DNA from: UBA4582 sp038106185 | GTDB taxonomy: Bacteria > Pseudomonadota > Gammaproteobacteria > Pseudomonadales > Azotimanducaceae | Direction: 5' to 3' | DNA length: 64,000 bases | Assembly: GCA_038106185.1 (NCBI GenBank) | Contig: JAYODE010000001.1 | Location: 186,001-250,000, forward strand | Shown: piece by piece, positions 46,588 to 56,008 of the stretch | How positions within the stretch are numbered: position 1 is the stretch's first letter | Layout: each line of letters begins with the position of its first letter | Made by a program: the position numbers and the translations under genes | Notes under the pieces: generated by a model | Told to the model about the DNA's origin: nothing | Databases searched by the model: none | The model's input: the letters and a program-made list of their open reading frames with translations, nothing else

Positions 46588-46865
46588 CAGTTTACGTTGA
46601 GCACTCGACCTTCAAGTACTAAATAGGCGTTTCGAAGATAAACGTTTTGAAAACAGGCGCTTGAGGGCCCATCGGCCTGCTCCTCTGACAGGAGTACCAG
46701 CGCTTTGGCGTTCAGACCCAAGTACCGAATACCTTTAACCCAGAGCACTCGCGCTACAAAGTGCTGCCTGCCACCGGCAAGGCCCCACAACGCCTTCAAC
46801 AATTAGCTTTTAACAATTTGAGTTCAACAATAGCAAATTTCAACCTCTGACGGCTCACTACTTGC
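46588..46865. other. Spacer upstream of lon
   Basis: No convincing gene is present. A CTTGAAG resembling a sigma-32 -35 occurs on the minus strand near 46615, but no CCCCAT-like -10 follows at the right distance. An 82-codon frame at 46554-46802 with a TTG start was not accepted. Confidence 0.5.
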
Positions 46866-46893
46866 AAAAAAAAAGGCCAATGGCCTTTTTTTT
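46866..46893. terminator. Bidirectional terminator after clpX
   Basis: GGCC-AAT-GGCC with a nine-A run on one side and an eight-T run on the other makes a strong symmetric hairpin. It lies 106 bp after the clpX stop and would end clpX transcription on the minus strand. Confidence 0.88.
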
Positions 46894-46998
46894 GTTCTCA
46901 GCGCAGGCTTCGACTATGCGGATGATTCTTGCCTTTCATATCGGCGCCCGCACCGTCTCTGTAAGACGCTAATCATCCGCCAGCTCGTGCGTTGGTAT

Positions 46999-48276
46999 CT
47001 ACTCGGGCATGGCCTTTTGCTTCTCCTGGTTTTCATAAATCAGCATTGGCTCGGAGCTCCCATTAATGACGTTCTCGTCAATAACTACCTTGCTGACACC
47101 CGTCACAGACGGAATCTCGTACATAATCTCCAATAAGACTGCCTCAAGAATAGAACGCAATCCTCGAGCACCTGTCTTTCGCTCCATCGCTTTCTTGGCA
47201 ATCGCGTCAAGGGCATCTTCTCGAAAATCAATGTTGACGCCTTCCATCTCAAACAGTTTCGCATACTGTTTGGTGAACGCATTCTTGGGTTCTTTCAGAA
47301 TTCGGATTAAAGCATCAGTATCCAACTCATCAAGGGTCGCGATCACCGGCAAGCGCCCTACGAACTCAGGAATCAGACCATAGCGCACCAGGTCTTCCGG
47401 TTCCACTGAGCGCAAGGTATCTCCTAGGTTCTTCTTGTTCGACTCGGTGGCAACATTGGCACCAAAACCTATGCCGCTCTTAGCCGAGCGATTGGTGATG
47501 ACTTTATCCAATCCAGAGAAGGCACCGCCGCAAATAAACAGGATGTTGGTCGTATCAACCTGCAAAAACTCTTGCTGCGGGTGTTTTCTGCCACCCTGGG
47601 GCGGCACTGAGGCGACAGTCCCTTCAATCAACTTCAACAATGCTTGCTGAACACCTTCACCAGAAACATCACGGGTGATGGACGGGTTATCAGATTTACG
47701 CGAAATTTTATCAATTTCATCTATGTAGACAATGCCAACTTGTGCCTTTTCTACATCATAGTCACACTTCTGCAACAATTTTTGAATAATATTTTCTACG
47801 TCTTCGCCAACGTAGCCGGCTTCCGTAAGGGTTGTCGCATCCGCTATGGTGAAAGGCACATCAAGTAGTCGCGCCAAGGTTTCTGCCAACAAAGTTTTAC
47901 CCACACCTGTGGGCCCAACCAGAAGAATATTACTTTTTTGCAACTCTACGTCGTCTTTTTTACCAACGTAGTTCAAGCGTTTGTAATGATTGTAGACCGC
48001 TACAGCCAGCACTTTCTTGGCCCAGTGCTGACCGATGACATACTCATCGAGAATAGCCTTGATCTCCTGCGGAGTCGGCAGCTTCTTCTTCTCGCCTTCG
48101 TCACTGGTTTCCTGTAACTCTTCGCGAATGATGTCATTACAAAGTTCGACGCATTCATCGCAGACATACACAGACGGGCCAGCGATTAGCTTTCGCACTT
48201 CATGCTGACTTTTACCGCAAAAGTTACAATGCAGCAATTTGCTATCGCCGTTATTATGGTCGTGATCGTCAGCCAT
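46999..48276 (-). CDS. clpX: ClpXP unfoldase ClpX
   Basis: A 425-residue AAA+ ATPase that unfolds substrates and feeds them to ClpP. The N-terminal zinc-binding domain has four cysteines (CNFCGKS and VCDEC). Walker A is GPTGVGKT and Walker B is IVYIDEIDKI. The ClpP-contact loop is IGF (SGIGFGA). It is downstream of clpP, with a 158-bp spacer. Confidence 0.98.
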   Translation of the reverse strand: MADDHDHNNGDSKLLHCNFCGKSQHEVRKLIAGPSVYVCDECVELCNDIIREELQETSDEGEKKKLPTPQEIKAILDEYVIGQHWAKKVLAVAVYNHYKRLNYVGKKDDVELQKSNILLVGPTGVGKTLLAETLARLLDVPFTIADATTLTEAGYVGEDVENIIQKLLQKCDYDVEKAQVGIVYIDEIDKISRKSDNPSITRDVSGEGVQQALLKLIEGTVASVPPQGGRKHPQQEFLQVDTTNILFICGGAFSGLDKVITNRSAKSGIGFGANVATESNKKNLGDTLRSVEPEDLVRYGLIPEFVGRLPVIATLDELDTDALIRILKEPKNAFTKQYAKLFEMEGVNIDFREDALDAIAKKAMERKTGARGLRSILEAVLLEIMYEIPSVTGVSKVVIDENVINGSSEPMLIYENQEKQKAMPE

Positions 48277-48434
48277 TACTCCACCTCATTTCAATCTGTT
48301 TTGCGCAGACGAGTGACCTGGTCCGAGGACTTCTTGGCCGAGACCTGGCTTATTCTGCTGGTCAACTCGATTACGGTATAAAATAGTACCTAAATCAGCT
48401 GCGGATTTGAACTCTCGCGCTTTTCCCGCCGAGC

Positions 48435-49076
48435 TTAAACTGCTGCGAGGGGTGTTCGTGGTTCCTGGACCTTGTCTATCAAACCATAAGTTTTGGCTTG
48501 TGCGGCGGTCATGAAGTTGTCGCGCTCTGTATCACTGGCGACTTGTTCAACGGTTTGTCCCGTATGCAAAGCCATGATTTCATTCAAACGCCCACGCAAA
48601 TACAGGATTTCCTTCGCTTGAATTTCTATGTCGCTGGCCTGACCCTGAGAGCCACCACTCGGCTGGTGTATCATGACGCGAGAATTAGGCAGGCAATAGC
48701 GTTTACCATGGGCTCCGCCTGCAAGCAACAGAGCGCCCATGCTGGCAGCCTGACCAATACACATAGTACTCACATCGCAGTTAATGAACTGCATAGTGTC
48801 ATAGATCGCCAAGCCAGCAGTGACTGACCCGCCGGGTGAATTGATGTAAAGCTGGACGTCTTTGTCGGCGTTTTCCGACTCCGCATAAAGCAGCTGAGCG
48901 ACGACAAGATTCGCCACATTATCGTCAATGGGTCCGACAATGAAGATGATCCTCTCTTTTAAAAGACGAGAGTAGATGTCGTAAGACCGCTCGCCCCTGG
49001 CTGTCTGCTCCAAAACCATGGGTATCAGACCCAGGCTGGTGGTCGCCGGAAGATGATCGTCAAATATATTGCTCAT
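48435..49076 (-). CDS. clpP: ATP-dependent Clp protease proteolytic subunit ClpP
   Basis: A 213-residue serine protease forming the tetradecameric chamber of ClpXP. Catalytic serine lies in GQAASMGALLLAGG, histidine in MIHQPSGGSQGQ, and aspartate further on. The frame opens at 49148, but the ATG at 49076 follows GAGGTG and gives the expected length with a short propeptide (MSNIFDDHLP). Confidence 0.97.
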   Translation of the reverse strand: MSNIFDDHLPATTSLGLIPMVLEQTARGERSYDIYSRLLKERIIFIVGPIDDNVANLVVAQLLYAESENADKDVQLYINSPGGSVTAGLAIYDTMQFINCDVSTMCIGQAASMGALLLAGGAHGKRYCLPNSRVMIHQPSGGSQGQASDIEIQAKEILYLRGRLNEIMALHTGQTVEQVASDTERDNFMTAAQAKTYGLIDKVQEPRTPLAAV

Positions 49077-49272
49077 TAGCACCTCATGATTTTGCTGGGT
49101 TGGATCGCGGACCTGTCCATTGCCTCTCTTGACCAGACCGTCCGCCACCTGCCATTAATAATTAACGACCCTGCTTTGATTACCCTAATATTGCGTCATT
49201 CCGCCAAAACTTCAATGCTTGAAAAACAAAAAGTGTTGCAGAAATTCACCACCAAACCACATTCTCTGCTTC

Positions 49273-49291
49273 TGGCCAGGCTATCTGGCCA
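49273..49291 (-). other. Hairpin between tig and clpP
   Basis: TGGCCAG and CTGGCCA form a seven-pair stem with a five-base loop just past the trigger-factor stop. No T tract follows, so it may be a partial terminator or an mRNA-stabilising structure. Confidence 0.45.
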
Positions 49292-49298
49292 CTCAAAT

Positions 49299-50690
49299 CT
49301 AGGATTTCTGATTATCATCCTCGGTTTCACCAGTGGCCTCTGCAGCGCTTTCGGTCGCTGAGTCCGCCTCGGATTCGGCGGGTAGTGGCGCAGGCGTCGG
49401 TTTGATCGCTGCATCATAGTCCATCGCGAGATCAGTCACCTTAGCGCCCGCCAGAATAGTATCTATGACTTGATCTTCGAGTACCAGGTTGCGGATTTGG
49501 TTCAGCTGTTGCTCATTTGAATAGTAGTAATTGATTATTTCCTGCGGCTCTTCATAGGAGCTCGACATGTTTTCAATCGTGGTTCTGACCCGATCTTCAT
49601 CTACGATCAATTGGTTTTGCTCAACAATCGCATTGACCATTAATCCCAGCTGAACGCGCTTAGTTGCCTGGGCCATAAACATTTCAGCGGGCAGAATAGA
49701 AGGGTCAATCTTTTGATTTCCGCCAAACTGCTGAACAGCTTCCTGACGCATGCGATCGACTTCCGAACTCACCAGTGCACTGGGTACTTCGATAACATTT
49801 GTGTCGGCAAGACCGTCCAACACCTGGTTCTTCACTTTATTTTTTATCGCGGCTTCAAGCTCCTTTTCCATATTACCCAGGACCTCAGCGCGGAAGCTGG
49901 CTAAATCCCCATCCTTAACGCCAAATTGCTCAAAGAAAGCGGCTTCCAACTCAGGCAATGCCGGCTCGGCAACCTTGTTCACCTTGATTTTGAATATGGC
50001 TAGTTTACCGGCGAGCTCCTTGGCCTGGTAGGCTTCAGGAAACGTCACCTCAATCTCTTTCTCTTCACCTGCCTGACAGCCCAACAAACCTTCCTCAAAT
50101 CCCGGAATCATGCTCTTGCTGCCCAAAACGATATCAGTCCCTTCCGCCTTTCCCCCTGCAAAAGCTTCGCCCTCAACAAAGCCTTCAAAGTCAACATTGA
50201 CTTGATCGCCTTCCTGACTGGCACGATCGACCTGTTGAAATTCTTTGCGTTGCTCGCGCAGAGTCTCGATCATTTTATCGATATCGTTATCCGCGACTGA
50301 CGCGACGGGACGTTCTACGTTGATAAGCCCGAAATCTGCCAACTCAACCGTCGGAAAGACCTCAAACTCGGCGGTAAACTCAAAGTCTTTACCAGCCTCT
50401 ATCACTACATCCTGGATGCTCGGCATGCCAGCTGGCGCAACTTCTTCCTGGCGAACCGCATCAGAAAACGACTTTTGCATCAACTCAGAACTGACTTCCT
50501 GGCGAATACCCTCGGCGAATCGACGACGGACCTCACGCATTGGCACCTTACCAGGACGAAAGCCTTTGATTCGAACCTGCCCTGCGGCCTGCTTGAGCTT
50601 ATCTTCTACTTGGCTCTCAAACTGTGCCGCCGGCACGCTGATTCGCATACGTCGCTTCAGACCTGACGTAGTTTCGAGTGTTACCTGCAT
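49299..50690 (-). CDS. tig: Trigger factor (ribosome-associated chaperone)
   Basis: A 463-residue chaperone at the ribosome exit tunnel. The ribosome-binding tail has the GFRPGKVP signature (KGFRPGKVPM). A central FKBP domain (about 155-245) and the helical C-terminal chaperone arms follow. The acidic, alanine-rich C-terminal tail is longer than in Escherichia coli. The ATG at 50690 is preferred over 50699 because the AGGT site is better spaced. Confidence 0.97.
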   Translation of the reverse strand: MQVTLETTSGLKRRMRISVPAAQFESQVEDKLKQAAGQVRIKGFRPGKVPMREVRRRFAEGIRQEVSSELMQKSFSDAVRQEEVAPAGMPSIQDVVIEAGKDFEFTAEFEVFPTVELADFGLINVERPVASVADNDIDKMIETLREQRKEFQQVDRASQEGDQVNVDFEGFVEGEAFAGGKAEGTDIVLGSKSMIPGFEEGLLGCQAGEEKEIEVTFPEAYQAKELAGKLAIFKIKVNKVAEPALPELEAAFFEQFGVKDGDLASFRAEVLGNMEKELEAAIKNKVKNQVLDGLADTNVIEVPSALVSSEVDRMRQEAVQQFGGNQKIDPSILPAEMFMAQATKRVQLGLMVNAIVEQNQLIVDEDRVRTTIENMSSSYEEPQEIINYYYSNEQQLNQIRNLVLEDQVIDTILAGAKVTDLAMDYDAAIKPTPAPLPAESEADSATESAAEATGETEDDNQKS

Positions 50691-50760
50691 GACATACATA
50701 CCTGTTTGGTTAATGCTTGAATATTCACCGGCAATAACCGGCTCGTCACTCGTCAGAACA

Positions 50761-50845
<85 letters not shown>

Positions 50846-50914
50846 CTTGATCTGACAATCTACTACCGGGGTTACACCGGCGCTTTGGGTCATCGAGGAC
50901 CCGAGAGGGACGCG

Positions 50915-50943
50915 ATTATAGACAAATGCTGAAACGATAACAA
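50915..50943 (-). promoter_or_regulatory. Promoter of tRNA-Leu
   Basis: On the minus strand TTGTTA (50938-50943) and TATAAT (50915-50920) are 17 bp apart, followed by a GC-rich CGCGTCCC discriminator typical of stringently controlled stable RNA genes. Confidence 0.78.
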
Positions 50944-51237
50944 TGCAAGGTCTCATGGATGGCCGACAGGATGGAGGTCTTTGTTCGGTCTGTACCGAGA
51001 CAGCTTAGGCTTTCAGACAGCCAAACACGAAGGAACGGCAGCGCTAATCCATCAGCCCTTCAGACTCGACTCATCGCCTTATCTTTAGCATTTCTTTTTA
51101 TTAGAACCGCTCGCCGCGTCGCCACCTTTGATTTGGCAACGATTTGATTGCGCGGATCAGCATTTGAGACCAACGCAAGCTTCTCCGCGCCCGAGTGCGT
51201 TACGTTGGCTGCCTCTCAGTGTAAGCGCCTGGAACGG
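50944..51237. other. Spacer between the tRNA promoter and the phosphotriesterase-like gene
   Basis: About 290 bp without a supported gene. A 62-codon plus-strand frame at 50959-51147 has no ribosome site or recognisable content. No terminator was seen for the minus-strand gene ending at 51238. Confidence 0.5.
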
Positions 51238-52191
51238 CTATCGCCCTTCGAATAGGCGTCTGGGGTTGTCCACAAACAGCATTTGAATATCAGCATCAGT
51301 AGCCCCCAGGGTCTTGAGCTCAGGAATGACATGACGATGCATATACAAATACTGATCGGGGTTTGATCGCATGAAAGCGTGCTCTGCCGGTATGCTGCCA
51401 TCGGCCTGTTCATTGTGAATATGGAGACAGATACAATCATGTGAAGGGCAAAGCCGCTCACCATAGCCCAGGTCCATCAGACGCTTGAGCGTCAGCGTTC
51501 GGCTATGGGGACTGACCAGCCGCCCTGGATAACGATCGAGCCCCAGAAAGCAACCCTGGGCTAGAATCCATTCCAGGTACTCAATATCCGTCGTATCGTT
51601 GCTGTGATCAATTTTGACCCGCGACAAATCGACACCCTCTTCTCGAAAGATCTCAATTTGGCGCCTTGCTACCTGACCAGTGGGATAGGAATGCACCATG
51701 ATGGGCACGCCAGTTTGAACATGCGCGCGGGACACAGCGCGGGCCATGGTCTCCAACGCAGGCGTCACACCTTCGGCATCAGCCGCACACTTCAACATAC
51801 CCGCTTTAATGGTGGTACCACGAAATCCCTCGTTGAGATCTCGTATAAATTCGTCCGCCATCTGGTTCGCACCGACGCCTAACATAAAACGTGGAACATC
51901 CAACCACCAACCGGTCACATTAATAAGATTGATGCCGGCGGCCGTGGCGACCGTCCGCAACAGCTCGGGATCTCGGCCCAAATCAAAGGTGGTCGCATCG
52001 AGCATTGTGTCAATACCCTGAGCCTTTGCCCGCTTCAACGTGGCTATAGCCCGCGCCTCGCGATCGGGACCCAACAGATCCGGATAGCTCTTCGACAAGC
52101 CGCTGGCTGCCACCAGCACATGTTCATGCATCAAGGTAAAACCCAGATCTGCACTATCTATGGGTCCCGTGACGCTGTTGATGTAACTCAT
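51238..52191 (-). CDS. Phosphotriesterase-family metal hydrolase (lactonase-like)
   Basis: A 317-residue TIM-barrel hydrolase of the PTE/PLL group. Metal ligands are H22 and H24 (MHEHV), the carboxylated lysine equivalent K129 (TIKAG), H167 (VHSYP), H196 (KIDHSND) and D252 (SHD). Members open lactones or cleave phosphotriesters. A perfect palindrome lies upstream and could be its operator. Nearby aldo/keto reductase and symporter genes suggest a sugar-lactone or acyl-lactone substrate, but this is inference. Confidence 0.85.
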   Translation of the reverse strand: MSYINSVTGPIDSADLGFTLMHEHVLVAASGLSKSYPDLLGPDREARAIATLKRAKAQGIDTMLDATTFDLGRDPELLRTVATAAGINLINVTGWWLDVPRFMLGVGANQMADEFIRDLNEGFRGTTIKAGMLKCAADAEGVTPALETMARAVSRAHVQTGVPIMVHSYPTGQVARRQIEIFREEGVDLSRVKIDHSNDTTDIEYLEWILAQGCFLGLDRYPGRLVSPHSRTLTLKRLMDLGYGERLCPSHDCICLHIHNEQADGSIPAEHAFMRSNPDQYLYMHRHVIPELKTLGATDADIQMLFVDNPRRLFEGR

Positions 52192-52283
52192 GATATCTTC
52201 TCCTGTCGATCATTACCGCTTTAGCCCGAGCCCTCAGCGTCGCTCTGCGCCGATAGCACACCTGGTTATCACTGGACTAGACC

Positions 52284-52298
52284 AGAATAGACTATTCT
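52284..52298. promoter_or_regulatory. Palindromic operator candidate upstream of the PTE-like gene
   Basis: AGAATAG-A-CTATTCT is a perfect 15-bp palindrome about 95 bp upstream of the PTE-like start, flanked on both sides by CTAG. It resembles a regulator half-site pair; the regulator is not in the window. Confidence 0.5.
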
Positions 52299-52420
52299 AA
52301 ACTAGCCTAGCCGAGTCAAGTGCTGTGGCATTGGCATACCGAATCGTGTTTAAGTGCGCATCTAGACCAGTCACAGTGCCTATTATGATGACAAAACTCT
52401 CTGCAGACGCCTCCATGGTC

Positions 52421-52512
52421 GCTTTGACTCATCCTTTGTCGAGTGCTTTGACTCATGCTTTGACGAGTGCTTCGAGAAGTACTTTGAAGGTAAAGAGGGT
52501 AAAGAAGGTAAA
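52421..52512. repeat. 12-bp and 9-bp tandem repeats before the MBL gene
   Basis: GCTTTGACTCAT and CCTTTGTCGAGT-like 12-bp units alternate about five times (52421-52480). GGTAAAGAG-like 9-bp units follow three times, ending at the start codon. The last unit provides the ribosome site. Confidence 0.82.
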
Positions 52513-52513
52513 G

Positions 52514-53431
52514 ATGTGCCTGTTGAATCTGGTACTCGCGCTGCTCACCAGTGCCGCTAACGCCGCGAGCGAACAGCCCTACCTCTATATCCTCGGGGTC
52601 GTTCAGGATGCAGGATATCCCCAGATCGGCTGTTACGCGGTGCATTGCCAACCGGGTTGGGAGCAGCCCCATCTGCGTCGTGGCGCCACTGCACTTGGTC
52701 TCATTGACCCTGACGCTAATAAAACCTACCTGTTTGAAGCGACTCCCAATATCGGTGAGCAACTGTACCAACTGGCTCAGGTAGCACCCACAACGCGCTA
52801 TGTTCAAGGGGGCATCTTCTTGACGCACGCCCATATCGGCCATTACGCCGGTCTTATGTTCCTTGGGCAAGAGGCCCAAGGTGCGAGACAAGTGCCCGTC
52901 TACGCCATGCCCAGAATGCTAAGCTACCTTAACAACAATGGACCCTGGAGCCAGCTTGTGACGCAGCAGAATATCTTGCTGCAGCCTCTCGTTGCCGATC
53001 AGGCCGTCGGGCTCAGTCGTATTACTGTGACACCCTTTCTGGTGCCTCATCGAGATGAATATTCGGAGACAGTCGGCTACCGCATAACAGGACCTGCCAG
53101 GTCCGCCCTGTTTATTCCCGATATCGATAAATGGTCGGCCTGGTCTAACGACATCAAGGCGCTGGTAGAAACAGTGGACTACGCCCTGGTGGACGCCACC
53201 TTCTACGCTGACGGAGAGCTGCCTGGTCGAGACATGTCAAAAATCCCACACCCACTCGTTACGGAAACCATGGCATTGTTCGACGACTTGGCACTCAAAC
53301 AGCGGCAAAAAATTTGGTTTATTCATTTCAACCATACGAACCCACTACTTGATCCCCAGAGCGCAGCCAGCCAAGCAGTTCGCGACAAGGGTTTCAATAT
53401 CGCCCAAGAAGGCATTCGTCTGCCGCTGTAA
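52514..53431 (+). CDS. Secreted MBL-fold hydrolase related to PqqB
   Basis: A 305-residue metallo-beta-lactamase-fold protein with a signal peptide (cleavage near NAA/SE), so it probably acts in the periplasm. The fold begins LYILGVVQDAGYPQIGC, followed by the metal motif THAHIGHYAG, in which the usual aspartate is glycine. The length and opening match PqqB-like proteins, but no other pqq gene is present. The frame is open 63 codons further upstream through tandem repeats. The ATG at 52514 follows AAGG at good spacing and starts the signal peptide. Confidence 0.8.
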   Translation: MCLLNLVLALLTSAANAASEQPYLYILGVVQDAGYPQIGCYAVHCQPGWEQPHLRRGATALGLIDPDANKTYLFEATPNIGEQLYQLAQVAPTTRYVQGGIFLTHAHIGHYAGLMFLGQEAQGARQVPVYAMPRMLSYLNNNGPWSQLVTQQNILLQPLVADQAVGLSRITVTPFLVPHRDEYSETVGYRITGPARSALFIPDIDKWSAWSNDIKALVETVDYALVDATFYADGELPGRDMSKIPHPLVTETMALFDDLALKQRQKIWFIHFNHTNPLLDPQSAASQAVRDKGFNIAQEGIRLPL

Positions 53432-53450
53432 GGCACCCACATCGCGTCCC

Positions 53451-54413
53451 TTAATGGGCTTTAGACAGCACAGCGGCAAATACCGACCGATCGACATTGC
53501 CACCGCTGGCCACCACAGCCACCCGTCGCCCTTTGTTAGCGTCCCTCTCCTGAATCGCTGCCGCTATCGCTGCAGCACCGGCACCTTCACAAACATTGTG
53601 CGTGCATTCGAACATGACACTCATAGCTGCGGCTACCTCGTCGTCAGTAACCGCAACGATGTGATCGACACCACGAAGTATCACTTCCAGGGCTAAAGGA
53701 TCTGGAGTGCGGCATGCCATACCATCAGCCAGCAACGTGGTTGCGGGTGCCTCGACGAGTCGTCCTGCGCGAAATGAATCTGCGTAGGCTGGTGCCTGGG
53801 TGGACACTACACCCACAATACGGGTCTTCAAGCCCAGTGCATCGCGCGCCGCGATCATGCCGCAAATACCAGAACCGAGTCCGATGGGCACATAGACGAC
53901 GTGAATGTCCTTAACCGCTTGCAGTAATTCAAGGCTGTAGGTGGCGACGCCGGTGACCAACAGCGGATGCATCGAGGGCACCATGAGGAGATCACGGTCA
54001 CAAGCAAGCTGCTCGGCATGCTCACGAGCGGCCTGAAAGTCAGCACCATATTCGATCAAGGTTACACCCAGCGCTTGCATCGCCGCATTTTTTTCAACGC
54101 TGTTACCCTGTGGCACGACGATCGTCGCAGCAATGCCGTGATGCCGCGCTGCAAAACCGACAGACTGACCATGGTTGCCTCGAGTCGCGCTGATGACGCC
54201 TCGAACCTTCGTTCCCGCTTTGACGAGGTGGTCAAAATACACCAGACCGCCGCGAATCTTGAAGGCGCCCACCGGCGTGTGGTTCTCATGCTTAACCCAA
54301 ACCTCTGCGCCCAGCCTTGCGCTCAACAGCGGCCAGCGCAGCTGCTGGGTTGGCGCCATCTCGGCATACACAACCGCGGCGGCGGCCTCAATATCTGCAA
54401 GACTGATTTGCAC
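53451..54413 (-). CDS. PLP-dependent threonine/serine dehydratase-family protein
   Basis: A 320-residue fold-type II PLP enzyme. The PLP lysine is in GAFKIRGG, the substrate loop in ATRGNHGQSVG, and the phosphate-binding GLGSGICG loop and SGGNVD end follow. It lacks the regulatory ACT domain of biosynthetic IlvA, so it is of the catabolic or hydroxy-aspartate lyase type. It is ten bases downstream of the symporter gene, implying co-transcription. Confidence 0.87.
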   Translation of the reverse strand: MQISLADIEAAAAVVYAEMAPTQQLRWPLLSARLGAEVWVKHENHTPVGAFKIRGGLVYFDHLVKAGTKVRGVISATRGNHGQSVGFAARHHGIAATIVVPQGNSVEKNAAMQALGVTLIEYGADFQAAREHAEQLACDRDLLMVPSMHPLLVTGVATYSLELLQAVKDIHVVYVPIGLGSGICGMIAARDALGLKTRIVGVVSTQAPAYADSFRAGRLVEAPATTLLADGMACRTPDPLALEVILRGVDHIVAVTDDEVAAAMSVMFECTHNVCEGAGAAAIAAAIQERDANKGRRVAVVASGGNVDRSVFAAVLSKAH

Positions 54414-54423
54414 CTACCGGGAC

Positions 54424-55902
54424 CTAGGTTGGTGTTTCAAGCGCAGCAAGGCGCGCGGTCCGGCGCTCTATGCGTTGCCTTAATCGAGCATGCCGAACCG
54501 GGGTCAGGGGATAAGACCAGATAAACAGCATCGCCAGGCCAAAAAAGAAAATAGGACCACAGCAGTACACCAAGCGCAGGCTTAGAACGCCAATTTCCGT
54601 ACTCGCCGCTATGCCACCCGAAGGATCAAAGCCCAATAAGCCCACAAGATTCAATGAGAAGCCAGTGCCGAGTGCCACGGCAAGCTTTTCTGTCAAACCC
54701 AGAATCGCAAAATAGGTGCCTGCTCGACGACCGCCACTTCTGGCGGTATCCACATCGACCACGTCCGCCAGCATCGCCACTGGTAAAAATTGCAAACCGC
54801 CGAAACAGAAGCCCTTAACTATAAACAGCAAAAAAAACGCCAGATAGTCGCCATAAGACAGAAACAGATTGGCAAAACTCACGCCCGATATCGTAATCAG
54901 GGTGCACATAAAGGCTCGGTGCTTGCCGATCTTTCGACCTAGCCAGAGCCAGAAAGGAATCGCTCCCAAGCCAGCAATAAAGTAAAAGAAGTAAGCCGCA
55001 CCGATCGTGGGAATGCCGATGATATCGCGAATAAAGAAGAGTGATACCGCATTTCGAAAGGCCTCTCCGAAAACGACCAGCAGAGCAATAATCAAGACTC
55101 GACGCATAGGCCCATTTTTCCAGAGATAGCGTAATCCCTCCTTTAGCGGCACGCTGTCTTTCTTTGTTGGCGGCGGCTCCTTGACCAGCGCCAGAACAAC
55201 AAATACACATACTGGCAGTACCAACAAAATGGTCCAGGCCAGACCCGCCAGCACAGGCCCGGTCAGCGTCGACCGATTAACGACCTTCTTGTCAGCCAGA
55301 TCTCCGGTAAAGGCGCCTACTGCGTCCTGCCAGATAATAGTAAACACCTGTACCACCGAGCCACTGCCATCCGCCGTGACCTCTACCAGCATGGGTACCA
55401 GGGCCGCCAACATCAGACCACCCAGCACAAAAAACTCTCGCGAAGCCGTGACCCGACTGCGTTGATGATAGTCGGTTGAAAGCTCAGCGCCCCAGGCTCT
55501 GTGGGGCAAGGCGATAATAGTGCTGCCCACGAAAAACAGGGTCAGGTAAGTCAAGAAATACCAGACGCCCACATCTTCCGGCGGCATAAACAACTTGTAA
55601 ACGCCGAGCATCATGATCGGCATACCGACCAGCAACCAGGGCTTTCGACGGCCGAACCGCGTACGCCAGCGATCGGAGATCTCACCCATGATGGGATCCG
55701 TGAGAACATCTGTAAAACGCGCGAGCATCAAGATAGTACCTACCATCGCCAAGCTGATGCCGAGACCGCCCGAATAATGGGCAGGTATCCAGATGGCCAG
55801 CGGATAGCCTATCACCGCCAGAGGAATTCCAATGCTGCCATGGGCGTACAGCGTTGTTTTACTCAAGACCGCGCTGGTCGAGTCCGCCTTAGAATCGCTC
55901 AT
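54424..55902 (-). CDS. GPH-family (MFS) sugar:cation symporter
   Basis: A 492-residue transporter with about twelve membrane helices. Family features are the LARFTDVLTDPIMGEISDRWRTRFGRRKPW loop after helix 2 (DPIMGEISD and GRRKPW) and the N-terminal PLAIWIP. The group imports sugars, glycosides or related solutes with Na+ or H+. It lies between an aldo/keto reductase and a dehydratase. A strong inverted repeat lies 29 bp upstream. Confidence 0.86.
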   Translation of the reverse strand: MSDSKADSTSAVLSKTTLYAHGSIGIPLAVIGYPLAIWIPAHYSGGLGISLAMVGTILMLARFTDVLTDPIMGEISDRWRTRFGRRKPWLLVGMPIMMLGVYKLFMPPEDVGVWYFLTYLTLFFVGSTIIALPHRAWGAELSTDYHQRSRVTASREFFVLGGLMLAALVPMLVEVTADGSGSVVQVFTIIWQDAVGAFTGDLADKKVVNRSTLTGPVLAGLAWTILLVLPVCVFVVLALVKEPPPTKKDSVPLKEGLRYLWKNGPMRRVLIIALLVVFGEAFRNAVSLFFIRDIIGIPTIGAAYFFYFIAGLGAIPFWLWLGRKIGKHRAFMCTLITISGVSFANLFLSYGDYLAFFLLFIVKGFCFGGLQFLPVAMLADVVDVDTARSGGRRAGTYFAILGLTEKLAVALGTGFSLNLVGLLGFDPSGGIAASTEIGVLSLRLVYCCGPIFFFGLAMLFIWSYPLTPVRHARLRQRIERRTARLAALETPT

Positions 55903-55930
55903 AGAATAAACCCCCTCTTCTTTTCCTCGA

Positions 55931-55951
55931 CTAGAACATGTTTTGTTCTAG
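55931..55951. promoter_or_regulatory. Inverted-repeat operator candidate upstream of the symporter
   Basis: CTAGAACA and TGTTCTAG are perfect eight-base arms separated by five bases, 29-49 bp upstream of the symporter start. The symmetry and position suit a TetR- or LacI-type repressor. Its half-site shares AGAA/TTCT with the palindrome at 52284. Confidence 0.6.
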
Positions 55952-56008
55952 GTGACAAGCAAGAAGGACCTTCGAACACAGAGCCGCAGGTGAAGACTGA
56001 TCTCTTGC

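Noticed and set aside
46600..46640. Sigma-32 promoter for lon
   Set aside because: A CTTGAAG is present but no CCCCAT-like -10 lies 13-15 bases downstream.
46554..46802. 82-codon minus-strand frame upstream of lon
   Set aside because: TTG start, no ribosome site, and it spans the lon leader palindrome.
52316..52891. 191-codon minus-strand open frame
   Set aside because: Antisense to the MBL gene; its repeated SRSTRQ pattern comes from the tandem repeats at 52421-52480.
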